The notes beneath the pieces were generated by a model. That model was given only the letters and a program-made list of their open reading frames with translations, was not told the origin of the DNA and searched no databases. Position numbers and translations under genes: made by a program. This document shows, one piece after another, positions 21,561 through 33,220 of a DNA stretch of 64,000 nt (position 1 is its first letter; each line of letters starts with the position of its first letter). Source of the DNA: Mesodorylaimus sp. YZB2_4 (taxonomy: Eukaryota; Nematoda; Enoplea; Dorylaimida; Dorylaimidae); the NCBI GenBank assembly GCA_030248295.1, contig JASANH010000812.1, positions 434,001-498,000 of the forward strand. Direction: 5' to 3'.

Positions 21561-21922
21561 TCGATCGATCCTTTTTCCCTTCACCCTGGAATCCTACTAC
21601 CAGGCAAGTACAGTATGACTTTTTCGCATCCATGTTCCATGTGTGCGCTCCAACCCCGAATGCCTCTTCGAAACACCCTAGTCAGCAGCAAGTTCAGATC
21701 ATCAAGACCCTCTAGCCCAGGGAAAAGATACTAGAATCGACCCTAGCCTGGAACACTGCAGGGCGGATCATATAAAACGTGAACGTAAAACGACATCCTT
21801 AGTTAATTCGTGCACCAAATAAGGAAGTAAGGAAGTGGCATCATCGCAATCTCAAAGTTCTAAAGCATGTCACAGCAGGTCACTCCATCTCGTTCGCTGT
21901 ACTCATCAGCCGACTCGTATTT

Positions 21923-23426
21923 TCAGCCAATCTCGTGATACCCGGGCTAGAAGGCATCCTCATTCTATTACTGCTTGCAATAACAAGAGAAAACCTTACC
22001 ACGTTCTTGACACCAGTAACTATTTTGCCCGGCAAACCCTCTCGGTACGCGCCTTTGGAATGATGCACTTGTCCAATTTCGCGATATCCGCTTTGTTTTG
22101 GGAAACAATGCTGATTCTGCGCTTTCGCGCGAGGCTAAATGATGAACTGTGCGTGAAAATTTTTTTAAAATGAATGGATACAGCGTACTTGTGCCTGATC
22201 GACAGGGCCAATGTCTCGATAGCCTGATTGCCTTGGACGAACAACCGACTTTGCACCAGCCTACAGCCAGCTAGAGCTAATACAAAAATAATAAAGTAGT
22301 GGTTGACGCTTACTGGTCCGCGATCAACCCCCACTTCGCGATACCCACTTTGTCCAACGGGAGCACGAGGTTGAATAACAGACTTCCTACCCGCCTAAAA
22401 TTGGTTTCTAAATGCAGAAAAGTAATTTAAATTCGTCTCTTCAATACTTACGGCCGCTCGACCAGATTCCTTGAACACATCTTCCCCAATTCCATGCATT
22501 GTTTGATAGCTGTCGAGTCTGGACGCTTTTGGTTTGTCCTAAATAACAGTTAAAATTACAGAAAGATCTGAAAACTATCCTGATCTCTTTTTGCTGCATA
22601 TCTCAACCTGAGGCGGCTACCCCCCCCCCCCCCCCCCCCCCCCCAACACTGAGGACCTTCTTGACTAAACGAGCACACAACTTACCAATGACTGTAGTTT
22701 GAGCGGGACTCCATGCGCGCTTTGGGGCACTCGCCCATGGTCTCTTCCTCCAACTCGTGCTGTTATGGTCCTGGCGTTGCACGTGGCTGGTCCCCTTTGA
22801 GGTGGCAACTTGGGTGAACGCGAACGACTACGTGATCGTGATCGTGATCGGGATCGAAGGCGGCTGATGGACGAGCTACGGCGTCTTGACACTGATGTGC
22901 TCCGGCGATTTGGACGACTGCTACTGGAGGATCTGGATCTTCTGTTTGGACGCGACGACCTCGAGATTGAGCCGCGACGGCTGTCGGCGGTTCTTCGATC
23001 ATTCACCAATTCGCGGGGTGGACCACGATCGTTGCGGCTGTTGACATTGCTTATTTGGGTGGTGTCTTGCATTTGATTTCGACGACGTTTACAATCGTCA
23101 CAATAGTACCCGAAATCGACACAATTTCGACACTCTTCCGGTCTCTCGCTTCTATCTATCGTTCTATCATCAGTCTGGGCGTCGATTGGGTCAGCTTCTT
23201 TGTCGGGTCGTCCGCAACATCCGCACAGAATCAGAGCCAAGATTGCCGACGATAAAGCGAGAAGCAGGGTGATGATGGAAGCGGGAGGGTGGGCGGGATG
23301 TTGATCGTTTGGTCCGCCGATGGCGACATTCCACAAAGGAGCCATCCGATTGTTCTGTGCTAGCGGACAAATTTGCAACGCATCCGCCCAACGCCGCCTC
23401 AACGCTTGGAATGACTCTTGTAGCAT
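21923..23426 (-). CDS. Transmembrane protein with RS-rich tail and Y-R-E repeats, family unknown
   Basis: Exons 23426-22686, 22538-22452, 22394-22314, 22134-22000 and 21946-21923 all join in phase 0 with GTAAG-type donors and AG acceptors, giving 355 residues. Residues 50-67 are a hydrophobic segment followed by CGCCGR. A C-x2-C-x6-C-x2-C motif follows at 99-112 (CRNCVDFGYYCDDC). A long arginine/serine-rich stretch covers about 150-215. The later exons encode SGYREVG, SGYREIG, GAYREG and a final PGYHEIG before the stop. Intron 1 holds a 25-base C run. An in-frame stop lies just before the first ATG, but GGGCAG at 23431 could be an acceptor, so an N-terminal extracellular part in earlier exons is possible. 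I do not recognise the family. Membrane location is inferred from the hydrophobic segment. Confidence 0.72.
22620..22644. repeat. Homopolymer C run
   Basis: Twenty-five consecutive C in intron 1 of the membrane-protein gene. The length may be unreliable in assembly. Confidence 0.9.
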
Positions 23427-23579
23427 CCACTGCCCTTATTGCAACCTGCCATGTCCGAGCTTTACAATCTCACAAACGATGTACACACTGTAGATACGTT
23501 TTGATGTGCGCGAGGCTTGAAATAATTTTCTGGTGTCAAGATCTCTTGGCGATTCTGGCTTCTTCCAGCAGGTAAACGC

Positions 23580-24680
23580 TGAAAGTTCACGTTTTTCGAC
23601 AAGGGCTCGCAGCAGATCGTCTTTTTTCGTAACACGCTGATTACAACCCAGAAGATGATCGTTAAAATGTTATATTAACGTTTTTTATCGGTAAGACGAT
23701 CTTGGAATACTTGAAGCTCGATCGCCAAAGCGAAAGATGGCTCTTCTCGCACAAGCCCGCTTGTCTAGTAACTATGAACATGTGATGAACTAAGTAACTG
23801 AATGATATACCACGGTTTATTGTAAAAATCTCAGTTTTTGATAATTTTGCGCTTGTTTTAGTCTGCCAAAGTTGTAAATGTGAGTTTTTTCTGATCCTAA
23901 TCCCCTCGGCACACAAGTTTATGTGACAGCCAGCGGACTGGGCCAAATTTAGCATGATAATAAGCGAACTCAAAATACACGCAAAATATAGGGGAAAAAT
24001 TTGTACTTTGAAAACCTGTGAAAATAACCGGAAACTCATAGTCACACTATGAGTGGACTCGACCTTTGGAGACTCGACTATAAGTATCGACTAGTAAAGT
24101 AGTTTTTTCTACTGGGGTCTTCAACATAACAATGACGGAACCTGACAAAAGTTTGGGACGATGGTTTAAGGAATCTCGCTTGAAACGGTATTCGCTTTAA
24201 ATTGTGTTTGTACTGTTGGAGAAAGAAAAAGAATATAACTATAATCGCCATCCATATTGAGTTAAAAAAGCAACATCCGTTACGCCATGCAAAATCACGT
24301 GCATGCAATCTAACAAGAACAGCTATAGCCTAAACGTTTTGTCCGCAAAGGAGAAAAAGGAAGAGCAAAACAGAGTTTCGAATGTTGCACGTTTTTGTTC
24401 GGCTAAAGTCCCTTTGGGCATTCTCGGCATGCTTACGACTAGTTTCCAGCTACACAAAACTCACATCGCCCGCAACTCATCCAGGAGAATAAAATATAGT
24501 GTAGATAATGGCACGATTCCAGAAAAACGGACAAAATCAATGCAAAATTTTCAAGAGAAATCATAATACGAGCAAACGAATATTGTATGAGTGAGAGCAA
24601 CGGCGTGGTACGAGTATCACTTGGGTGCGCGTGCAATTTCACCTAACAATGAGACAATTTGTGACAATTTTTTCCTCTTC
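23580..24680. other. Non-coding spacer
   Basis: The 127-codon minus-strand frame (24045-23662) has no motif or splice support. I cannot exclude missed 5' exons of the neighbouring membrane-protein gene here. Confidence 0.3.
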
Positions 24681-24681
24681 T

Positions 24682-24697
24682 CTTAGCAACAGTTGCC
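24682..24697 (+). promoter_or_regulatory. Shared family upstream element
   Basis: CTTAGCAACAGTTGCC, ending 130 bp before the ATG at 24827. Core identical to the copies at 11765 and 56568. Confidence 0.65.
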
Positions 24698-24826
24698 AGC
24701 TGATACGAAACGCTTGGTCGACCCGAAACTCATGCAGCTTCTACATACAAAGTTATTTGGTGGAGAATGTCAAACGAGTGCCATTCTGTTAAAATGTAGA
24801 GGATACTGTAAATCACCATTGCCCAA

Positions 24827-26512
24827 ATGGCGAAAATCCTGCTGGTTTTTGCCCTGTTATTCTTGCTGTTCTTAAACATCTTCGATGCAGGTATCTTACC
24901 GATAGCTTTATCATGGAATTTTATAGCCGAAACTGCGATACATACTCGAAAACTAAGTGATGACTGGCTTCAGTGAATGCGAGTACTCTAAGGCACTAAA
25001 CGAAAATAACGTTCCTATCTTTTTCAGCTCAGAAATGCTACTTCAACCAACACGATTTCCGCACAGACTGTGAAACCAACTACAAAGGTGTGGTCAACGG
25101 TGGTCGTTGCTTCTACTTGGCCAATGTACCTGACGAACCAACAAAGACACTAAATGGGGTGAATTATACTGTAGCAGAATGGATTCGAGGCTTTGAATTG
25201 TGCAGCATGACAGGCGGAGCATTTGCCCAAATCCACACGTATAGTGAAGCGTCGTCCATTCACCATTCGTTTGGGGTAGGGCTGTACTCCCAGGTCCGAC
25301 ATTGGCTTCAGAACTCGACCAAACCCATCTTTTTGGGCTGACTTTTAGGTGCACTACAGTTGTTTTTGGTTTAGAGACCCTATTAAACCCAAATTACCAT
25401 ACTTTCCCTCCCACAGCTAGCAGCAGCATGTTCTTTCGGCCTGAAGCATATTCACCGTATTATGTTCATGTTTCACCGCATGAGGGTGGAGGACCACAAA
25501 ACAGGACACGGAATCATTCACACGGCCGCGAGTCGAACGCTTGCATAATGCGCACCTGGTGTCACAGGGGGACGGCGAGCCATCAGCCCGCGAGACGGGC
25601 GGATTAATCGCTTTAAATCAAGGCTTATATGTTGGAGGTTTTGGGGTGAGAGTAAATTTTAAACCACCGCCATCTGGCGTCCATCCGTGGCTTTGAGATT
25701 CTAGTTCGATAGAACAGAACATGATATCAGTGCACAATTTGCTAACGAGAGACCACACAGTTACGGCTCTGAATCACGATCGCAGAGCACTGGCAAACTA
25801 AAAACTAGCGGCTAACAAGCTGAGAGCTTTAGGTCAATTTTTTTAATGTGGGTTTTGGGTTTGGGCTGAGTTTGGATCCAGCAGCGAAGACGTTGTCGGA
25901 CCTGGTTAGTCCTCTCCAAAGAAGACTTTTTAAAATGCATCTCAATTTAGAATGGTTTCGATATCGCGACTGGAAATATCGCTTGGTTAGCAGCGAGGGG
26001 TAATAATACTGGGCTGTCGAATTTGACGGATATTCGTTGGCTTGATAAAGAGGGGACGCGAGATCATAATCTGAGAGGAGATAATACCCTCATAAGGAAT
26101 AGGTCATTCGCAGAGGAGAAAAGCAAAAACGAGTCGTGCATATTTTTGAGAGGACCGAGCCAATATATTTTTGGGGATCTCTCCTGCAAATTAGAGATTT
26201 TTGTACTTTGCTCGTTCTACAGTAAGTAACTGAATGCCAAATTTTTTTTGAAAACGAATTATCTTCAGTTTCTTAGGCGAGGAGCAAGACTTCACGCAAG
26301 TAGCATCCAAATGCATGGACGAAACGGTTGTGGTGTCTCTGAATACTACATCACCGCAAATCTGCACAAACGAATGCGCGAGGTACATGTGGTGTCGTAG
26401 TTTCAACTGGTATCAGATCACTGGAATGTGCGAGTTATTTTCGTGGTACAGTCCTGAAGCTGACCATTTCAAGGAGGATCCATCTTGCTTGCATGTGACC
26501 TACGACCCTTGA
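24827..26512 (+). CDS. Secreted C-type-lectin-like + PAN/Apple protein, copy 3
   Basis: Exons 24827-24890, 25028-25275, 25951-26221 and 26277-26512 join in phases 1, 0 and 1, giving 272 residues. Exon 1 is a strong signal peptide (MAKILLVFALLFLLFLNIF). The lectin-like part has KCYF-type QKCYFNQHDF, GGRCFYLANVPDE, WIRGFELCSMTGGAFAQIHT, WLAARGNNTGLSNL, NESCIF and FGDLSC where classical lectins have WND-x2-C. Exon 4 is a PAN domain (MWCRSFNWYQ, LFSWYSPEADHF) ending TYDP. Intron 2 (675 bp) carries a SINE on the opposite strand, while intron 3 is only 55 bp. A secreted or pericellular role is inferred from the signal peptide and domains; no ligand can be named. Confidence 0.88.
25430..25615 (-). 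repeat. SINE inside a lectin-gene intron
   Basis: The minus strand reads GCCCGTCTCGCGGGCTGATG, the B-box-like GCGTTCGACTCGCGGCC and then GTGAAACATGAACATAAT. The tail matches the SINE at 55730-55900 (GTGGTAAAACATGAACATGG). Confidence 0.6.
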
Positions 26513-26519
26513 TGACATT

Positions 26520-27745
26520 CCGCACGTGCGGTCAACCCGCTTTGTTCAAAGACTGAGAAGCTCTTTAAAACCAGTTTCATTAGAGGACTGTGTGTCTCAA
26601 ATGCTACTCAAAGTTTATTATATGAGGTTTTTAATTAGGATTCAATTTCGCCAGCAAGATCCGCTTAAGAAAACGGGGTCGCAAGAAGTTTTTACTTTAC
26701 GTAATGCAGCGGCTAGCCCCTGCACAGAGCTACTCGGAACCACCAGTTACTTTGATGTTTCAGACATAATGCAAAGGATCGATCGCCAATCGAGCCTTTA
26801 CATATCCTTCGCTTTTACAAGCGGGTTTGACTGCACTGCGAAGTAAAAAACTCTCTGAGAAAACGATGGTCTTAATGATTTTGAAGAATAAATTGCCATC
26901 AGTGAATTTACAATAAAAGCTACTGCAGGTCTGCCTTGTGTGTAAAGGCTCGCCGCTGGCGAAGCGCGTAGCACACAGGGTAAAGTACAGTTTCGCGGGG
27001 TACTGTACTAACGTTACGACTATGCGACCTGTGGCCAAATGTTGTAGCGACGCTGTGCGCGCTACCCCAGCGGCAGCGTAGCGAGTATAAACGAGCCTTC
27101 GGGCTGAGTGCCTTCATTCCGAATCTTTTTCGCGCAAGAAAATTAGGTCTTCTCGATGTGTTGATCAGGCAGCAAATTACCTTGACATTTTTCCAGTCTC
27201 CATGGCGTTAAAAATTAGTGTTTAGAGATTTAGATTCCCATTAGTTCGCGCCGTCACGTAAAGAATCATTTTAAAAGGGCACTTTAGAAATCTTCTTTTA
27301 TCTAAAACGCACTGGGCACATTAATTTTATACTTAGTTGACGTGATCAGTAGACAAAGAATCTGGAAAATATGATTCAACTGGTTCAAGTTTTCTGGAAC
27401 ATTGTAAGCAGCAAAAGTTCTGATTTCTAATTCTAATTTCGACTAACAATGAGCCACGATCTCGAATGCTAGCCACTTATGTTGCTTGGATACCGAGTGA
27501 TCACCAGAAACGACGGAACGTATTGACCGATTCTTTGCCAGCCTGGGTCTTCCGATTTTCCCCGCCCGTATATCACTCCTCATCACGCTAACCCTTCTCC
27601 TCGTGATCCTACGCCAAGCTGAACTGGTGAACTGATGGAAGTGACAGCGACAGAAAGAGTATATTCATATTTGCTGTGGGCGGTCAAGAAGGACTTTACT
27701 TTGGCGTATCTTTTCCAAGCTTTTAAAACTGTGGAATGGTCTATT
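26520..27745. other. Non-coding spacer
   Basis: A 106-codon frame directly after the lectin gene (26526-26846) and its minus-strand shadow show no domain. No gene supported. Confidence 0.35.
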
Positions 27746-27752
27746 GACATCA

Positions 27753-28375
27753 GGACCCGTACCACAGAAAGCAGATAGAGGTAGGGCACTACCGTTTGGT
27801 AGAGGTATGGGGTGCCAAAAGATAGGATTACCAATTGGTAATGGGTAGAGGTAGAGACAGGCCTACCGCTACCACTAAATGTGGGTAGGGAAAAGATAGA
27901 ACTACCTGATCTTTTCTGCCAGCAATCCATTACGTTTTTCCGTTAAACTCCGCTAATAAGTCTGCACTTGGAAGGAAACAGGATTTTCTACATATTATCA
28001 GTGGCGGCAACAAAAAAAATAGCCATGGCTGCCGGGGAGAAAGGCTGACATCCTTCCGCATTTAGATAGGTCGACTACCATCCAACCAATTGTCTATCAT
28101 TATGTGCAGCCGTCCCATCTTTTGCGCGCTCTTTCGTATTGATTTCTTTCCCTACCCGTTGGCTACCCTCCTTCAGAGCAGGGTAGCCAAATGATAGGGG
28201 TAGACACCTACCTCTACCAGTTGGCTCTTCTGCTGCTCGGCTCGGCTTCGGCTAGCTGCTCTTTCTGTGGTACTGGTAAGGGTGAGGATAGTCCTGTCTC
28301 TACCTCCAGGTAGGCCTATCCCTGCCAAAAGGTACCCCCTACCTGCTTTCTGTGGTACGGCCTCAGGACTGACTC
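27753..28375. repeat. Foldback DNA element, about 620 bp
   Basis: Ends are inverted: TCAGGACCCGTACCACAGAA on the left and, reverse complemented, TGAGGCCGTACCACAGAA on the right. Both continue AGCAG-TAG-GGTAGGG. The interior has further inverted GGTAGAGGTAG/CTACCTCTACC words. No transposase frame. A non-autonomous, hAT- or foldback-type element is plausible. Confidence 0.6.
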
Positions 28376-28379
28376 TTTC

Positions 28380-29000
28380 AGGGAAAAATAAAACGAGCAC
28401 AGCAACCAGTACTTGGTCCGCTGCCTGCATAGTGGTGCTTAGAGCGCAGTTGGGTTTTCAGTTGCGAGCAACTGAAAAGGCCATGATCAGCTAGAGATCA
28501 GTATTGTTAGAGTACATTTGCAATTTACAATGATTTGAGTGATAATTTGGTGTTGACGATGAGTAGGAACTTGGATTGGATTATCTGATCATCCGAAAAC
28601 CTGGATCGGATCCCAATCCAGGTTTTGGGATGGTAATTTTTCGAATGGAATCCGATCCGACCCGGCTGTGAATTGCTGCCTTCATTTACTCGTACGCCAA
28701 TTAAGCTGTCTAGAGGTTTTCTGGTTGGATCTCTAGCGTTTTCGGAAGTATGGCGAAATCGAAAGGTACTGCACGTAACTGTTCCGTAGAGTTCCTATTG
28801 TAGGTACATTATCTGACTGTCTAAATTACAGAGTTCAGCTAGTTATTCCTCAGTGATAGATTGTTCACCATCCAGTCTCTGTGAAGCTATGGCGTGCCTT
28901 AATCGAGTCCAAGTAAATTAGCAGAGATTAAAATTCTTCGAGTTTTCTGTGATTTTAGTAATACAATAGCGTCATTTAATTGCTGCTTCGTAATTGCTGT
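28380..29000. other. Non-coding spacer with GGATCGGAT cluster
   Basis: The 28585-28665 stretch repeats GGATCGGAT/GATCCGATCC words as at 13590. No gene seen. Confidence 0.35.
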
Positions 29001-29004
29001 TCCC

Positions 29005-29020
29005 CTTAGCAACAGAATGC
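29005..29020 (+). promoter_or_regulatory. Shared family upstream element (divergent half)
   Basis: CTTAGCAACAGAATGC, ending 127 bp before the ATG at 29147. The left half is identical to the family element; the right half is degenerate. Confidence 0.5.
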
Positions 29021-29146
29021 TCGCCCACATCGACAGGTGCATTCTTCCCGACATCAGTACATTTTCGGGGCTCACAAAGTGAGGACGGGCGTCTGACCAG
29101 GAATTACTTGAAGTCGACCCGTAAAGCTTGCGTGTTCGACAGTAGA

Positions 29147-30318
29147 ATGGCAAGTAGTGAGGGGATCTTGAAAGTCATTTTTTCACTTGCTTTCCTCCCC
29201 AAAGACACAAGTAAGCCAGCAGACATTTATTCACTTCACAAAAGCCTTTGTCCCTGCATCAAAAAATTAAGTCGTGTTTTTATCATGGCTGTTCAGAATT
29301 AGCGAAAAAGCCATGACCAATCCCAATTGAATATATTCTTCTTTTATATACAAACTCTTGCCTGTTGTAAGCTTATGAAAGTTCCTGAATGTCAAAACGT
29401 ATCGTAGTATTGAGCAGCTGAAATTTTTTACAGTCTTTCTTGACCTTGAGTAACTTTTTCAAAGCTCAAAAATGTTACTCCGATCAAAAATCATTTATTG
29501 ACGATTGTGAAAGCAGCTACAGTGGTGTGGTCAATGGTGGTCGTTGCTTCTATTTGGCCAGCGTACCAGACGAACCAGCAGCACCCCTGGGTGGTGCAAA
29601 TTACACTGTGGCCAGTTGGACGGACGCATTCGATATGTGTAAGCTGACAGGGGGCACATTTGCGCGAATCCACACTTTCAACGAGTCGTCGTCTATCCAC
29701 AACTCGTTCGGGGCAAGGCTCCAGGGTCCCTTTTTAGCGACTACCCTGTTGCAGTGCATTGTTTTAGAAATATTTCACTGCCTCAAGTGAATCCAGAGCT
29801 TGGATAGCAGCGAAAGGTGGCCCTGATGGGTTGTGGGCCCCAGCAGAGATATTTTGGTACAATGGAGATGCTGAACCAGAGCAGAATTTGAAAGGATCCA
29901 ATACTTTGATAAGGAACAGGTCAAACCTAGTAGAAGGAGAAAATGAAGAGTGCATATTTATGAGGCAGCCGAGCGATAATTTTTTCGGAGATCACTTCTG
30001 CGACAAAAAACGTTTTGTATTATGCAATATAAAATGTAAGTTACAGTTTCCGCAAAACAAAAACTTCAATTGATTTTTTTAGATGAAGACCAAGATTTTG
30101 TTAAAATTCCATCAAATTGCATGGACGAGACGATTGTTGCATCCCCGAGTGTCACATCCTTGCAAGACTGCGCCAATGCTTGCGCCAGCAACATCTGGTG
30201 CCGCAGTTTCCATTGGTATCAGCCAACTCCAAAATGCGAGCTTTTTTCTTGGTATAGCTTCGAAGCAGACAAATTCAAGATGGATCCATTTTGCACTCTT
30301 TACACTTACATACCGTAA
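29147..30318 (+). CDS. Secreted C-type-lectin-like + PAN/Apple protein, copy 4
   Basis: Exons 29147-29210, 29465-29712, 29768-30035 and 30083-30318 join in phases 1, 0 and 1, giving 271 residues. Exon 2 is exactly 248 nt as in two other copies, which requires a GC donor (GGG|GCAAGG) for its 55-bp intron. The lectin-like half has QKCYSDQKSF, GGRCFYLASVPDE, WTDAFDMCKLTGGTFARIHT, AWIAAKGG, NEECIFM and FGDHFC. The PAN exon has WCRSFHWYQ, with H in place of the N seen elsewhere, and CELFSWYSFEADKF, ending YTYIP. The exon 1 product (MASSEGILKVIFSLAFL) is a weaker signal peptide than in copies 2 and 3. Expression and splicing of the GC-AG intron are unproven. Confidence 0.85.
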
Positions 30319-30412
30319 TAACTGGTTTTTGTTCTTGTTTGTCAGAGATCATGCTACTGATAATGGTTATGCAGCGAAGTGGTTGTAAGCAGATCATAAC
30401 AGTTTGACACTG

Positions 30413-30721
30413 ATGAAAAGTCCCACTCTTCTGCGCGTCTTACTATCTGTTTTCTTTAGGAATGTACCCGCAGCCTATGCGGCAACGTGGAGGGCGTGTA
30501 AATTCTCAAAGAAAACAGGTTATACAATTCAACGCTTATTCATGCAACAATGCATCAACTGTGCATACTGTAGTTGGCCTGTCAATATTAGTGACTCAAT
30601 TTACTGCACGAGTTTCGCTTTGAGTAAATCGTTTTTCCCTCCAGCGCATCATGTCAAGGATTTGTTACCAAATCCGATAATTCAAGAAAATGTATACAAA
30701 TTGTATGGAAAGCTGGATTGA
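30413..30721 (+). CDS. Possible small secreted protein, 102 residues
   Basis: An ATG at 30413 opens MKSPTLLRVLLSVFF, a signal-peptide-like start. It is followed by a basic segment and several cysteines (CKFSKKTG, CINCAYC, IYC), ending KLYGKLD. It lies 94 bp after the lectin/PAN gene on the same strand. There is no recognised domain and no paralogue in the window, so it may be a chance frame or a 5' exon of something spliced differently. Confidence 0.25.
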   Translation: MKSPTLLRVLLSVFFRNVPAAYAATWRACKFSKKTGYTIQRLFMQQCINCAYCSWPVNISDSIYCTSFALSKSFFPPAHHVKDLLPNPIIQENVYKLYGKLD

Positions 30722-30729
30722 GTCTCGCT

Positions 30730-32730
30730 TAAGTATCTTTAGAGAAATAAGAACCAGGCGATTCCTGGTTGAGTCGATGGTTGATATTAAATTACCACAC
30801 ACATACTTTTTAAAATGACACATACACTCTTCTATGAGGAGCAGCCATGGAAGCCTTGATTGAAAATGTTCAGATAAATTTTAGTTCCTGGTTTTCGCTT
30901 TGAAATAAGAGAAGGGTCAGATATTATTGGGTAAGTTAGTCCACTAGGTTTCTGTTTTTGTTAGCCGTGCATTTTATCCGTTTGACTTCTTTCGATGTGT
31001 CAGGCTCTACCACTGTGTAGTATTATACCACGGCCCTACTATAAATTAGCGATAAAATTGTGATCAGAATGTAATTTATAATCATCAATCACGAAAGACA
31101 AGGAAAGCGCACGGCTAACACAATAACAATGGCCGTCTTTTATTTGTATGGTTGCTTTACAGTATGTTCTGATATTTACAGGTCATTTGAAACTATTCCT
31201 TTAAAAGTCAAGGAGTTTCAGCATCATCAGATACTTCAGAGGAAGTCAGCATTATAGCACTGATGTGTAAAATATAGTTTCAGAATGGGTGAGCAGATTC
31301 TGGATATCATCAGATACTTTTGGGATCAGCTGGCCAACATTATGCGGCCAATGTGAAAAAAATATAGTTCCAGAGTGCGGTTAGCAGATGACTAAGATTG
31401 CAGGGCTAAATGTTGCTCGTTCTGCTGCACATAGAAGACTACCAATCCACCAGCTGGAACTTAAGTTTTGGTCGGTTTGCGTTTCAAGGTGATTGCAGTA
31501 ACTGACTTCTACATTATGCCAGCACTGGTTTTAGTGCCAGCGTTTTCAATAGTGTCACCTAACTTGGGCTGTCTATTGCTGATCAAAAGAGCTCTGGAGC
31601 GTTTACAGTATCCTGTGGAATAAATTGGGAAACGCATGCCTGAAACTATATTTTACACACTCAGCACAGTGAAGTGCTACTTAAATTTTTTTGAGACTGC
31701 CATGATTGAGATATCGCAGAAACCGATTTCAGCTCCATTTTGGCATTAACAGCAGTTTAGATTTGAAAAAGCCATAATTTAGGCAAAATTCGGTTCTAGA
31801 TACCATTTTTTGTGCCCGTTAGCCCCACATGGCGCCTGTGCGTGTGCAGGCGAAGAGAGGAATAGAATATGTAGCTTATGAATACCTCAGTCGTTTATTC
31901 CTAGTTTGTGAACATTTTTTCAGAACATTCTCTGTACCTTTTCTGCCACATTTCAACACCTACGCCTGCTGTCAGCAGCTTATGTCTCTTTTTTCCTTAA
32001 GTCAACAACACCGCAGGATATCAGCAACTGTGTAAATTTCAACTCTCAAATTTACGAACTAACACTATATTTGCCTCGAATGTTTGCCTTTTGCACGCAC
32101 CCTAATTTATCACTTGCGCAAAAAATCAACGCTTGCTGCCAAAGTTTTTTAGGCCATTCAAACTCTTACGATTCGTGTCCTTGGAATCCAATTTTCTCGA
32201 ACCGCCTTAGAGCAGGGTCAGCTGTTTGCCTCTTCCTGCCTACATGTACACTACATTCCTAACAACAAAACAAACAATTCTACTCGGGGACCTGACGCAG
32301 TTCGTGGACTTGTCCAAACATTCTAGCCTTTCGGGCTAGTAGCTCCTATTCGACCCTTCTTAATTTTTTAAAAACTGATGATTACCAAAACTTGATGTTA
32401 CACTTGAACAACTTTATTTGATAGGTTGTATCTAGTGTCGTAGCTAATTTAATTTTTGGCGCGAAATTCAAAAATTGGTAAATTTTTAGCAGAAGGTAAA
32501 ATACCCTTGCAGGCACAAGTTTCATGTTGGATTTTCAGTCATTAAAGATCGTATTTTAAGTTACCTTGTATAAAAATAGTTATGAAAGTCTGACTCTAAA
32601 TTTGAAAATTTAAAAATTTGAATTTTATATCCACTTGTGAATTTCTATTTTAGCATACAAGAAATTTAAAACCAATCAATAAGTCAATTATAGCTACAAG
32701 TTAAATCACTGATAAGATTTGAGTTTTTCT
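30730..32730. other. 2-kb spacer, nothing recognised
   Basis: AT-rich sequence with short random frames (for example 31829-32035). Repeated ATATAGTTTCAGA words occur at 31275 and 31365. No exon, RNA gene or bounded repeat could be supported. Confidence 0.4.
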
Positions 32731-32734
32731 TCAG

Positions 32735-33006
32735 AAATATTGATTGAAATCTTAATTTTTTTATTATTATTGATTAGCCCGATCAATCGATATTCTGATT
32801 GTTGCCATAATTTGGCAGCCAATCAACCAAAATATCGCAATATGATTTATCGAATGTCACAAGGAGAAATTGCGATGTATGCTCTCGGTGTTTTTGGTGG
32901 TTTACTTGTGATCGCTATTTTGATCTATTACCGATTTTGTCGAAAAGATCAAAATCAAGTGATTCATAAACGATCAGAAGCATCAAGGCCATTGATTACT
33001 ACTTAA
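32735..33006 (+). CDS. Last exon of a small membrane protein (5' exon not found)
   Basis: A good acceptor (TTTTTCTTCAG, ending at 32734) opens a frame to the TAA at 33006. It encodes ILIEILIFLLLLISP, a short CCHNLAANQPKY segment, then MSQGEIAMYALGVFGG leading into LLVIAILIYYRFCRK and a polar tail RSEASRPLITT. Two hydrophobic stretches suggest a signal sequence or anchor plus one transmembrane helix with a short basic cytoplasmic tail. No in-frame ATG precedes the first hydrophobic stretch in this exon. Either a small upstream exon supplies it, or translation starts at the later ATGs. It is tail-to-tail with LIPT1, 215 bp away. Family unknown. Confidence 0.5.
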
Positions 33007-33220
33007 TTAATCAATGTATCAGAATCTAAATCTGGAATTTTTAGCTCGCTGATAAAATATTGATCAATGTATTAAGTTATCGATTTATTGATTGATTTGA
33101 AACCATCTTTGGAAATGGGGCCTTTTTTGAGCAAATAAGGATTTTTGTGAAGTGAATTTTGTTGGACTGGACATAACCACGTGTACTAACTTCAAAAACA
33201 TGACTACAGAAAGTGTATAC

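Noticed and set aside
22763-23255. Plus- and minus-strand frames over the RS-rich exon (79-88 codons)
   Set aside because: Other-frame readings of an arginine/serine repeat. The 247-codon frame has the helix, Cys motif and compatible donors.
23662-24045. 127-codon minus-strand frame as a gene
   Set aside because: Hydrophobic patches but no coherent domain, and no splice site joining it to the membrane-protein gene could be shown.
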